From an uncultured Clostridia bacterium (GTDB lineage Bacteria > Bacillota > Clostridia > Christensenellales > CASEPJ01), in contig CASEPJ010000207.1 in NCBI GenBank assembly GCA_949289715.1, positions 1-12,907 on the forward strand: 12,907 nucleotides of DNA. The letters run 5' to 3'. The stretch's first letter is position 1, and the number at the start of each line of letters is the position of its first letter. Below are positions 5,836 to 12,126 of the stretch, one piece after another. The notes beneath the pieces are model-generated. The model saw nothing but the letters and a program-made list of their open reading frames with translations. It ran no database searches and was not told the DNA's origin. A program made the translations under genes and the position numbers.

Positions 5836-6222
5836 ATGTCTGTTAAAAGTAAATTAAGAACCGAAAAAAGAAATGAGACCAAGGATACCAGACCGAAAGC
5901 TGTTGTACGTCATATCAGAATATCTCCCGATAAAGTTAGAATCGTTATTAATCTCATAAGAGGTAAATCTTACGAAGAAGCGATTACTATTCTGAAGGGG
6001 ACGCCCAGATCCGCAAGTCCCGTATTGGTAAAATTGTTGGATTCTTGTGCTGCAAATGCAGAACATAACAATCATTTATCCAAAAAGAATCTTTATATAG
6101 CGGAAATCTTCGCCGACCAGGGTGCCACTCTGAAAAGAATGATGCCCAGAGCAAAAGGAAGAGGCGTAAGAATCAACAAAAAGACCAGCCACATTACTGT
6201 TGTAATGGATAGCAGAGCATAA
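5836..6222 (+). CDS. rplV: 50S ribosomal protein L22 (uL22) with N-terminal extension
   Basis: The product has 128 residues, while L22 is usually about 110-115. The globular core starts near residue 21 with AVVRHIRISPDKVRIVINLI. The long beta-hairpin that lines the exit tunnel is at 92-124 (FADQGATLKRMMPRAKGRG then VRINKKTSHITVV). The first 18-20 residues (MSVKSKLRTEKRNETKDTRP) are an extra, basic, probably disordered segment. The first ATG follows AGGAGG (5826-5831) directly and there is no comparable binding site before a later start, so the extension is probably translated. The hairpin tip KRMMPRAKG keeps the residues linked to macrolide sensitivity. Confidence 0.97.
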   Translation: MSVKSKLRTEKRNETKDTRPKAVVRHIRISPDKVRIVINLIRGKSYEEAITILKGTPRSASPVLVKLLDSCAANAEHNNHLSKKNLYIAEIFADQGATLKRMMPRAKGRGVRINKKTSHITVVMDSRA

Positions 6223-6237
6223 CAGGAGGAAGGAATA

Positions 6238-6906
6238 ATGGGACAAAAAGTTAATCCTCACGGACTCAGAGTAGGAATAAATAAAGCTTGGGATACCCAA
6301 TGGTATGCCGACAAAAAGACCTTCTCGGATAATTTGATAGAAGATTATAAAATCAGAACGTTTTTAAAGAAGAATTATTACTCTGCCTGCATTTCTAAAA
6401 TTGCCATTGAAAGAGCTGCAAACAGAGTAACCGTAAGCGTTTATACATCTCGCCCCGGTATAGTAATAGGTAAAGGCGGAGAAGCCGTTGAAAAAATGAA
6501 AGCGGAAGTTCAGAAACTTTGCCCCGGCAGTCAGGTAGCTTTAAACATTATGGAAATTAAACGTCCGGATGTCAATTCACAATTGGTTGCCGAAAATATC
6601 GCAGCTCAATTGGAAAAGAGAATAGGTTTCAGAAGAGCCATGAAACAGGCCATTGCAAGAGCTATGAAAGCAGGCGCAAAAGGTATTAAGACTATGGTCA
6701 GCGGTCGTTTGGACGGAGCCGAAATAGCAAGAAGCGAAAGTTACCACGAAGGCGCACTTCCTCTTCAGACTTTAAGAGCCGATATCGACTACGGTTTTGC
6801 AGAAGCCCACACCACTTTCGGTGTTATCGGTGTAAAAGTCTGGATGTATAAAGGCGAAGTATTCACCAAACCCAGATTAACGGTGAGAGAAGGAGGGGAC
6901 GCATAA
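6238..6906 (+). CDS. rpsC: 30S ribosomal protein S3 (uS3)
   Basis: This 222-residue protein is a standard S3. It starts MGQKVNPHGLRVGI, has a KH RNA-binding domain with RPGIVIGKGGEAVEKMK (GKGG at residues 78-81), and a C-terminal domain containing GAKGIKTMVSGRLDGAEIARSE and the ending motif GVIGVKVWMYKGE. S3 forms part of the mRNA entry channel of the 30S subunit, where it contributes to helicase activity on structured mRNA. AGGAGG at 6224-6229 supports the ATG. The gap to rplP is only two bases. Confidence 0.98.
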   Translation: MGQKVNPHGLRVGINKAWDTQWYADKKTFSDNLIEDYKIRTFLKKNYYSACISKIAIERAANRVTVSVYTSRPGIVIGKGGEAVEKMKAEVQKLCPGSQVALNIMEIKRPDVNSQLVAENIAAQLEKRIGFRRAMKQAIARAMKAGAKGIKTMVSGRLDGAEIARSESYHEGALPLQTLRADIDYGFAEAHTTFGVIGVKVWMYKGEVFTKPRLTVREGGDA

Positions 6907-6908
6907 TT

Positions 6909-7334
6909 ATGTTGATGCCTAAAAGAGTAAAAAGAAGACGTGTTCAAAGAGGCAGAATGAAAGGTATTGCAACAAGAGGCAATAAAATTGCTTACGGCGA
7001 ATACGGAATTATAGCAACCGAAAGTTGCTGGATAAAAAGTAATCAAATTGAAGCTGCCCGTGTCGCAATGACAAGGTATATTAAAAGAGGCGGTCAGGTT
7101 TGGGTAAATATATTCCCTCATAAACCGGTTACGAAAAAACCCGCAGAAACCAGAATGGGTAGCGGTAAAGGTTCTCCCGAATTTTGGGTAGCGGTTGTTA
7201 AACCGGGCAGAGTGCTTTTTGAAATGGCAGGTGTTACCGAAGATATTGCCAAAGAAGCATTAAGACTCGCCAGCCACAAACTTCCCGTTAAAACCAAGTT
7301 TGTGACGAAAGAATCCGAAGGAGGCGAAAACTAA
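6909..7334 (+). CDS. rplP: 50S ribosomal protein L16 (uL16)
   Basis: The product has 141 residues. It begins MLMPKRVKRRRVQRGRMKG, the standard L16 start. It carries the central motif HKPVTKKPAETRMGSGKG (residues 71-88), which contains the arginine region that is hydroxylated in some bacteria, then PEFWVAVVKPGRVLFEM. L16 binds near the A site and the base of the L7/L12 stalk and is among the last proteins to join the 50S. A second ATG at 6915 would remove MLM's first two residues; I prefer 6909 because family members have the MLxPKR start and because GGAGG (6892-6896, inside rpsC) lies 12 bases away rather than 18. The stop overlaps the rpmC start by one base. Confidence 0.97.
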   Translation: MLMPKRVKRRRVQRGRMKGIATRGNKIAYGEYGIIATESCWIKSNQIEAARVAMTRYIKRGGQVWVNIFPHKPVTKKPAETRMGSGKGSPEFWVAVVKPGRVLFEMAGVTEDIAKEALRLASHKLPVKTKFVTKESEGGEN

Positions 7335-7561
7335 TGAAAGTCGGTGAAAAATATCATAACATGACAACCGTTGAACTTATCGACGAGTTGGATAAAGTAA
7401 AAAAAGATTTCTTTCAAATGAGATTCAATCACGCTTCCGGACAGTTGACAAATCCTATGCAGCTTAAGGCGTGCAAAAAAAATATTGCTGTTATAAAAAC
7501 AATATTGAGAGAAAGAGAACTCGAAATAGAAAAAATGCCTAAAAAGGCTAAAAAGGCTTAA
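7334..7561 (+). CDS. rpmC: 50S ribosomal protein L29 (uL29)
   Basis: This protein of 75 residues is slightly longer than the usual 61-68. It forms two helices, as in the family: MTTVELIDELDKVKKDFFQMRFNH followed by the signature segment ASGQLTNP and then a second helix with IAVIKTILRERELE. The last dozen residues are a lysine-rich tail (EKMPKKAKKA). L29 sits at the tunnel exit next to L23. The ATG shares one base with the rplP stop, and AAGGAGG (7318-7324) lies within rplP. Confidence 0.96.
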   Translation: MKVGEKYHNMTTVELIDELDKVKKDFFQMRFNHASGQLTNPMQLKACKKNIAVIKTILRERELEIEKMPKKAKKA

Positions 7562-7573
7562 TAGGAGGTCGTT

Positions 7574-7849
7574 ATGGAAGAAAATATCGTTAAAAATGAA
7601 AGAAACCTTCGCAAAAGCCGCGTAGGCATAGTAGTATCCGATAAAATGGATAAAACGGTTGTAGTACAAATTAACGAAAGAGTTAAACATCCGTTATATA
7701 AGAAAATAATAAGTAGAACAAAACGTTTCAAAGCTCACGACGAAAGCAATCAGTGCGGAGTAGGAGATACCGTTCTTATTCAAGAAACAAGGCCTATGAG
7801 CAAAGACAAGCATTTCAGAGTTGTTGAAATAATCGAAAAAGCTAAGTAA
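7574..7849 (+). CDS. rpsQ: 30S ribosomal protein S17 (uS17)
   Basis: The product has 91 residues. An OB-fold protein, it contains the typical strand set RVGIVVSDKMDKTVVVQIN, then VKHPLYKKIISRTKRFKAHDE and the family signature GDTVLIQETRPMSKDKHFRVVEII. S17 binds 16S rRNA early in assembly, in the lower body of the 30S subunit. The N-terminal segment EENIVKNERNLRK is a few residues longer than many homologues but not unusual. AGGAGGT (7563-7569) precedes the ATG by four bases, immediately after the rpmC stop. Confidence 0.97.
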   Translation: MEENIVKNERNLRKSRVGIVVSDKMDKTVVVQINERVKHPLYKKIISRTKRFKAHDESNQCGVGDTVLIQETRPMSKDKHFRVVEIIEKAK

Positions 7850-7866
7850 TAAGGAGAGAGAATACT

Positions 7867-8235
7867 ATGATACAACCTCAATCGAGACTTAAAGCCGCCG
7901 ATAATACCGGTGCAAAAGAGTTAATGTGTATTAGAGTGCTCGGCGGCTCCTTCAGAAAAAGCGGCAATATTGGTGATGTAATTATTGCCAGCGTGAAAAC
8001 AGCTACTCCCGGCGGTGTAGTAAAAAAAGGCGACGTCGTTAAAGCCGTAATTGTGCGTACCCACAGAGGAATCGGTCGTGCGGACGGTTCTCATATAAAA
8101 TTCGACGATAATGCAGCAGTTATCATCGACAATCAGAAACAGCCCAGAGGTACTCGTATCTTTGGACCGATAGCAAGAGAATTGAGAGATAAGGATTATA
8201 TGAGAATTATATCCTTGGCTCCCGAAGTTCTGTAA
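7867..8235 (+). CDS. rplN: 50S ribosomal protein L14 (uL14)
   Basis: This is a canonical L14 of 122 residues. It begins MIQPQSRLKAADNTGAKELM, has GNIGDVIIASVKTATPGG and the signature segment KGDVVKAVIVRTHRGIGRADGS, and ends with PRGTRIFGPIARELR then IISLAPEVL. It lies on the interface side of the 50S subunit, contacts 16S rRNA in bridge B8 and is the binding site of the silencing factor RsfS. AAGGAG at 7851-7856 precedes the ATG by ten bases. Every hallmark residue I can check is in place. Confidence 0.98.
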   Translation: MIQPQSRLKAADNTGAKELMCIRVLGGSFRKSGNIGDVIIASVKTATPGGVVKKGDVVKAVIVRTHRGIGRADGSHIKFDDNAAVIIDNQKQPRGTRIFGPIARELRDKDYMRIISLAPEVL

Positions 8236-8253
8236 GGAGGCGGATAGGATTAT

Positions 8254-8766
8254 ATGGCTAAAATACAGGTAAAAAAAGGCGATATGGTTAAAATTATCGC
8301 CGGTAAAGATAAAGGTTCCACCGGAAAAATCATATTTGTGGATACCGATAAAGGCAGAGTTATAGTAGACGGTTGCAATATGGTTACACGCCATAAAAAA
8401 CCGAGAGGCGCCAATAAACCCGGGGGTATCACCCACGAAGCAGCTTCTATAGATGCTTCCAACGTTGCTTTAATTTGTCCCTTCTGTAAAAAAGTTACAA
8501 AAATTAAACATACCGAAACTACCGTAAACGGAAGAAAGGCATTTGTAAGAGTTTGTACAGATGAAGAATGCGGAAAAATTATTGACGTTAAAACCAAAAA
8601 AACTGCAACAAAGACAAAAAGAACCAAAAAAACGGAATCGGCAGAGCCTGAGGTAAAAGAGGTTAAGCCGAAGAGAACCAGAAGAGTTAAAGCCGATGCG
8701 GAACCCGTTGCGGAACAGACAGCTACCGCAGAGAAAAGCACGGAAAACAACTCTGAAAAAGAATAA
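8254..8766 (+). CDS. rplX: 50S ribosomal protein L24 (uL24) with a long charged C-terminal tail
   Basis: The product has 170 residues, while L24 is usually about 100-115. Residues 1-111 form the normal protein. The KOW motif is at 6-26 (VKKGDMVKIIAGKDKGSTGK), followed by the MVTRHKKPRGANKPGGI segment and a C-terminal subdomain with cysteines at 75, 78, 101 and 106 (CPFC and CTDEEC). This looks like a zinc ribbon in which the second pair has four rather than two residues between the cysteines. Residues 112-170 are a low-complexity tail: a Lys/Thr-rich part (KTATKTKRTKKTE), KPKRTRRVK, then an Ala/Glu/Thr-rich acidic end. L24 initiates 50S assembly and sits at the tunnel exit. AAGGAGG (8234-8240) is 13 bases from the ATG and a closer AGGA lies at 8246-8249. 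The frame and the next gene's spacing show that the tail is not a frameshift artefact of the right border. Confidence 0.95.
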   Translation: MAKIQVKKGDMVKIIAGKDKGSTGKIIFVDTDKGRVIVDGCNMVTRHKKPRGANKPGGITHEAASIDASNVALICPFCKKVTKIKHTETTVNGRKAFVRVCTDEECGKIIDVKTKKTATKTKRTKKTESAEPEVKEVKPKRTRRVKADAEPVAEQTATAEKSTENNSEKE

Positions 8767-8780
8767 GGAGGTAGACATTC

Positions 8781-9374
8781 GTGGCTGAAAAGAAAGTAAA
8801 AAGTGCGGGAAAAACTGTTGACAGTCCCGACAGATACAGACTTAAAAAATTATATAACGAAAATGTTGTTCCTCAGCTTATGACACGTTTTGGTTATAAA
8901 AATATAAACGAAGTACCAAAGCTCGATAAAATCGTTTTAAATATGCGTTTGGGCGATGTTAAAGATAATTCCAAAGCATTCCAAAACGCAGTAAACGAAC
9001 TTACTGCTATTGCTGGACAAAAACCGGTTGTCGCAACGGCAAAAAAATCGGTTGCTAACTTTAAAATAAGAGTGGGAATGCCCATTGGTGCTAAAGTTAC
9101 ATTAAGAGGCAACAGAATGTATGAATTTTTCGATAAACTCGTTTCTGTTGCGTTGCCTCGAGTAAGAGACTTCAGAGGTGTTGAAGCCAACGCATTCGAC
9201 GGCAGAGGAAATTATTCTTTAGGAATAAAAGAACAATTGATGTTCCCCGAAATCATTTACGATCAGGTAGAAATTATAAGAGGTTTCGATATTTGCTTCG
9301 TAACAACGGCTAAAACCGACGAAGAGGGAAGAGAATTGTTGAAATATCTCGGTATGCCTTTCGGCAATTATTGA
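8781..9374 (+). CDS. rplE: 50S ribosomal protein L5 (uL5), GTG start, N-terminal extension
   Basis: This L5 has 197 residues against a usual 179-183. The core begins around residue 19 (RLKKLYNENVVPQLMTRFGY). It has VPKLDKIVLNM at 45-55, VALPRVRDFRGV in the middle and the ending YLGMPFGNY. L5 holds 5S rRNA in the central protuberance and contacts the P-site tRNA. The initiator is GTG at 8781, supported by AAGGAGGT at 8765-8772 with eight bases between, so the extra basic segment MAEKKVKSAGKTV is probably translated. The usual glycine after VLNM is arginine here (NMRLGD). The gap from rplX is 14 nt. Confidence 0.97.
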   Translation: MAEKKVKSAGKTVDSPDRYRLKKLYNENVVPQLMTRFGYKNINEVPKLDKIVLNMRLGDVKDNSKAFQNAVNELTAIAGQKPVVATAKKSVANFKIRVGMPIGAKVTLRGNRMYEFFDKLVSVALPRVRDFRGVEANAFDGRGNYSLGIKEQLMFPEIIYDQVEIIRGFDICFVTTAKTDEEGRELLKYLGMPFGNY

Positions 9375-9399
9375 TATTGAGTGAGGAGGATTTAAAAAA

Positions 9400-9585
9400 A
9401 TGGCTAAAAAAGCAATGATAAATAAACAACAAAAAACTCCGAAGTTTTCCACAAGAGCTTACACTCGTTGTAAAATTTGCGGAAGACCCCACTCGGTATT
9501 AAGAAAATACGGCATTTGCAGAGTTTGCTTCAGGAACGCAGCCTATAAAGGCGAATTACCCGGAGTAAAAAAGGCAAGCTGGTAA
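9400..9585 (+). CDS. rpsZ: 30S ribosomal protein S14, zinc-binding type (uS14)
   Basis: A protein of 61 residues, the length of the short zinc-type S14. It has a four-cysteine site, CKIC (24-27) and CRVC (40-43), separated by twelve residues, and the conserved ending RNAAYKGELPGVKKASW. S14 binds the head of the 30S subunit. The zinc type is the default form in many Gram-positive bacteria; a zinc-free longer paralogue, if present, would lie elsewhere. AGGAGG (9384-9389) precedes the ATG by ten bases. The 25-nt gap from rplE is the widest in the operon but holds no hairpin. Confidence 0.97.
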   Translation: MAKKAMINKQQKTPKFSTRAYTRCKICGRPHSVLRKYGICRVCFRNAAYKGELPGVKKASW

Positions 9586-9600
9586 TAGGAGGAAGCAATA

Positions 9601-9999
9601 ATGAACGTTACAGATCCTATTGCGGATATGTTGACCCGCATCAGAAATGCATTGACTGCAAAACATGATTCGGTTGAAATCCCCGCATCGAAAATAAAAA
9701 TTGCCATCGCCGACATACTTGTTGACGAAGGTTTCGTTAAAAGTTCAACGGTTGTTGAAAAAGACGGTAAAAAGAATATAGTTATAGATTTAAAATATGG
9801 ACCCGGCAACGAAAAAGTTTTAACGGGACTAAAAAGAATTTCCAAACCCGGTTTGAGAGTTTATTCGAGTGCGGCTGAAATGCCAAAAGTTCTCGGCGGA
9901 ATGGGAATTGCTATAGTTTCCACTTCTAAAGGCGTTATTACCGATAAAGTTGCCAGAAAAAACAACATCGGCGGCGAAGTTCTCGCTTTCGTTTGGTAA
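9601..9999 (+). CDS. rpsH: 30S ribosomal protein S8 (uS8)
   Basis: The product has 132 residues, the family norm. It begins VTDPIADMLTRIRNALTAKH and contains KIAIADILVDEGF, the GLKRISKPGLRVYS segment and the C-terminal signature GMGIAIVSTSKGVITDKVARKNNIGGEVLAFVW, which forms the rRNA-binding site. S8 binds helix 21 of 16S rRNA and is a primary assembly protein. In E. coli it represses the spc operon by binding mRNA near rplE; I see no obvious copy of that site here. AGGAGG (9587-9592) precedes the ATG by eight bases. Confidence 0.98.
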   Translation: MNVTDPIADMLTRIRNALTAKHDSVEIPASKIKIAIADILVDEGFVKSSTVVEKDGKKNIVIDLKYGPGNEKVLTGLKRISKPGLRVYSSAAEMPKVLGGMGIAIVSTSKGVITDKVARKNNIGGEVLAFVW

Positions 10000-10011
10000 G
10001 GAGGTAGGAAT

Positions 10012-10557
10012 ATGTCAAGAGTAGGTAAAAATCCAGTTGCTATTCCTGCAGGCGTTACCGTAAGCGTTGATGGAGAAAATATAGTTACCGTAAAAGGTGC
10101 TAAAGGCACATTGTCGGAAAAAATCAATAAAAGAATTTCCGTTAAAGTGGAAGGTTCATCGGTAGTTCTTACCCGTCCTTCCGACGAAAGAGAAGACAAA
10201 GCTATGCACGGTTTGTACCGTGTGCTTATTGCCAATATGGTTAAAGGTGTTACGGAAGGCTACGAAAAAGGTCTCGTTATTGCCGGAGTAGGTTATAAAG
10301 TTACCAAGCAGGGCAATAAAATTGTTTTAAACGTAGGTTATTCGCACCCTGTGGAATTGGACGCACCCGAAGGTATTACTTTCGAATGTCCCTCGCAAAC
10401 TGAAATCGTTGTAAAAGGCATTGACAAAGTAAGCGTTGGTCAAACAGCTGCTGTTATAAGAAGCGTCAGAAAACCAGAACCTTATCATGGTTACGGCATC
10501 CGTTATAAAGATGAAGTAATTTTGCGTAAGGAAGGTAAAACCGCAGGTAAAAAATAA
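10012..10557 (+). CDS. rplF: 50S ribosomal protein L6 (uL6)
   Basis: This protein of 181 residues has the duplicated L6 fold. The first half starts MSRVGKNPVAIPAGVTVSV and includes the VKGAKGTLSEKI turn. The second half has GYEKGLVIAGVGYKV and VNVGYSHPVE-type strands (here LNVGYSHPVELDAPEG). The signature PEPYHGYGIRYKDEVILRKEGK closes it. L6 lies near the sarcin-ricin loop and the factor-binding site on the 50S. AAGGAGGT (9998-10005) overlaps the end of rpsH, with six bases before the ATG. Confidence 0.98.
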   Translation: MSRVGKNPVAIPAGVTVSVDGENIVTVKGAKGTLSEKINKRISVKVEGSSVVLTRPSDEREDKAMHGLYRVLIANMVKGVTEGYEKGLVIAGVGYKVTKQGNKIVLNVGYSHPVELDAPEGITFECPSQTEIVVKGIDKVSVGQTAAVIRSVRKPEPYHGYGIRYKDEVILRKEGKTAGKK

Positions 10558-10572
10558 AGGAGCTTTTAAGTT

Positions 10573-10941
10573 ATGGTTAATAAAATTAATAAAAATGCTA
10601 TCAGACAAAAAAGACATATCAGGGTCAGAGGTAAAGTATCGGGAACCCCCGAAACTCCCAGACTTAATGTTTACAGAAGCTCCGTGCATATTTATGCTCA
10701 GGTAATCGATGATGTTAACGGTAAAACGCTTGCAAGCGCTTCCACTATGGACAAAGAGGTAAAATCTTTGGTTGAAGGAAAAACCAAAGTCGAAGCTGCT
10801 AAAATCGTTGGTTCGCAAGTGGCTAAAAGAGCAATAGCTGCCGGCATCGAAAGCATTGTTTTCGACAGAGGCGGTTATATATATACGGGTAGAGTAAAAG
10901 CTCTTGCCGACGGCGCCAGAGAAGCCGGTTTAAAATTCTGA
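10573..10941 (+). CDS. rplR: 50S ribosomal protein L18 (uL18)
   Basis: The product has 122 residues. It contains a basic N-terminal arm (RQKRHIRVRGKVSGT), then PRLNVYRSSVHIYAQVIDD, the family's core strands, followed by KVEAAKIVGSQVAKRAI and the ending VFDRGGYIYTGRVKALADG plus AREAGLKF. L18 binds 5S rRNA together with L5 and delivers it to the central protuberance. The binding site AAAGGAGC (10556-10563) overlaps the rplF stop and lies nine bases from the ATG. Confidence 0.98.
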   Translation: MVNKINKNAIRQKRHIRVRGKVSGTPETPRLNVYRSSVHIYAQVIDDVNGKTLASASTMDKEVKSLVEGKTKVEAAKIVGSQVAKRAIAAGIESIVFDRGGYIYTGRVKALADGAREAGLKF

Positions 10942-10958
10942 TTAGGAGGTAAAAATCA

Positions 10959-11468
10959 ATGGCTAAAAGAGAAGATATTAAACCTATGGATGATGAATTT
11001 TCCAACCGTCTTATCAAGGTAAACAGAGTTACAAAAGTTGTTAAAGGCGGCAGAAACATGCGTTTTTCTGCTTTAGTTGTTGTCGGTGACGGAAAAGGAA
11101 AAGTAGGGCTCGGGATGGGTAAAGCTGCCGAGGTTCCGATTGCTATAGAAAAGGCTATCGCAAAAGCTAAGAGAAATCTTGTTACTGTTCCGATGGTAGA
11201 AACTACAATTCCCCATATCGTTAAAGGATCATTCGGAAGAGGCAACGTACTTATGATGCCGGCTCCCGAAGGTACCGGTGTTATTGCAGGTGGTCCTGTT
11301 CGTGCGGTATTGGAAGTTGCGGGTATCAAAAATATAAGGACTAAATCTCACGGCACAAATAACCCTATTAACTGCGCAAAAGCTGCATTGCAGGGTTTAA
11401 AAGAGTTAAAATCGGCTGAAAGAGTTGCCGCTTTGAGGGGCAAAACAGTCGAAGAGATTTTAGGTTAA
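10959..11468 (+). CDS. rpsE: 30S ribosomal protein S5 (uS5)
   Basis: This protein of 169 residues has the double-stranded RNA-binding N-terminal domain RLIKVNRVTKVVKGGRNMRF (residues 17-36), followed by VVVGDGKGKVGLGMGKAAEV, the S5 signature. The C-terminal domain contains MMPAPEGTGVIAGGPVRAVLE, then KSHGTNNPINCAKAAL. S5 lies at the back of the 30S next to S4 and helps control decoding accuracy; the VKGGRN loop is the known site of spectinomycin-resistance changes and looks unaltered. AGGAGGT (10944-10950) precedes the ATG by eight bases. Confidence 0.98.
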   Translation: MAKREDIKPMDDEFSNRLIKVNRVTKVVKGGRNMRFSALVVVGDGKGKVGLGMGKAAEVPIAIEKAIAKAKRNLVTVPMVETTIPHIVKGSFGRGNVLMMPAPEGTGVIAGGPVRAVLEVAGIKNIRTKSHGTNNPINCAKAALQGLKELKSAERVAALRGKTVEEILG

Positions 11469-11490
11469 GGCTTTAAGGAGGGTACATTAA

Positions 11491-11670
11491 ATGGAAAAAG
11501 TTTTAGTTACGCTTGTAAAAAGTCCTAACGGTTGTCTTGCAAAACAAAAAGCAACTTTAAAAGCTCTCGGACTTCATAAAATCGGCAATAAAAACGAATT
11601 TGTGGAAAGTGATACTTTGAAAGGACAGTTGTTTATTGTAAAACACCTTGTAAAGGTCGAAAAGATTTAG
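11491..11670 (+). CDS. rpmD: 50S ribosomal protein L30 (uL30)
   Basis: A short gene of 59 codons plus TAG. The product begins MEKVLVTLVKSPNGCLAKQK and continues TLKALGLHKIGNKNEF, the family signature, ending with KGQLFIVKHLVKVEKI. Both the length and the order of two strands around two helices match bacterial L30. It lies on the solvent side of the 50S near helix 38 and 5S rRNA. AAGGAGGG (11475-11482) precedes the ATG by eight bases. Its place between rpsE and rplO is the canonical one. Confidence 0.96.
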   Translation: MEKVLVTLVKSPNGCLAKQKATLKALGLHKIGNKNEFVESDTLKGQLFIVKHLVKVEKI

Positions 11671-11682
11671 CGGAGGCAAACT

Positions 11683-12126
11683 ATGAAAATACATGAATTA
11701 TCTCCGGCTCCGAATTCCAAGAAAGCTTCAAAAAGAGTAGGCAGAGGAATTGGTTCGGGTACCGGTAAAACTTCAACCAAGGGTCATAAAGGTCAATGGG
11801 CTAGAAGCGGCGGCGGAGTTCGTCCCGGATTTGAAGGCGGACAAATGCCTTTAACAAGAAGACTCCCCAAAAGAGGTTTTAAAAATCATTTTAAGAAAGA
11901 ATATACATTAATTAACGTAAACACGCTCGAATTACTTGACAACGGCACGGTTGTTAATGCAGAATTATTATTAGACATGGGTTTAATAAGTAAAATCGAA
12001 GCTTACGGACTCAAAGTTTTAGGCAACGGCGAACTTACTAAAAATCTTGTCGTTCAAGCTGCAAAAATATCTAAATCCGCAGAGGAGAAAATTTTAAAAG
12101 CCGGTGGCAAAGTAGAGGTGATTTAA
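11683..12126 (+). CDS. rplO: 50S ribosomal protein L15 (uL15)
   Basis: The product has 147 residues. The N-terminal half is the long glycine- and arginine-rich extension typical of L15, with RVGRGIGSGTGKTSTKGHKG, then GGGVRPGFEGGQMPLTRRLP and KRGFKN, which threads through 23S rRNA. The C-terminal half is the globular domain with LINVNTLELL and the glycine-rich ending KAGGKVEVI. L15 is a late-assembly protein of the 50S. GGAGG (11672-11676) lies six bases before the ATG. Its TAA overlaps the secY ATG by one base, as is often seen at this junction. Confidence 0.98.
   Translation: MKIHELSPAPNSKKASKRVGRGIGSGTGKTSTKGHKGQWARSGGGVRPGFEGGQMPLTRRLPKRGFKNHFKKEYTLINVNTLELLDNGTVVNAELLLDMGLISKIEAYGLKVLGNGELTKNLVVQAAKISKSAEEKILKAGGKVEVI

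Noticed and set aside
7921..8436. Minus-strand open frame of 171 codons opposite rplN and rplX.
   Set aside because: It is a shadow of two well-supported genes and has no motif of its own.
8250..8750. Minus-strand open frame of 166 codons opposite rplX.
   Set aside because: It is the antisense of the lysine-rich tail, giving an artificial run of Leu, Phe, Val and Ser; rplX has a binding site and family motifs.
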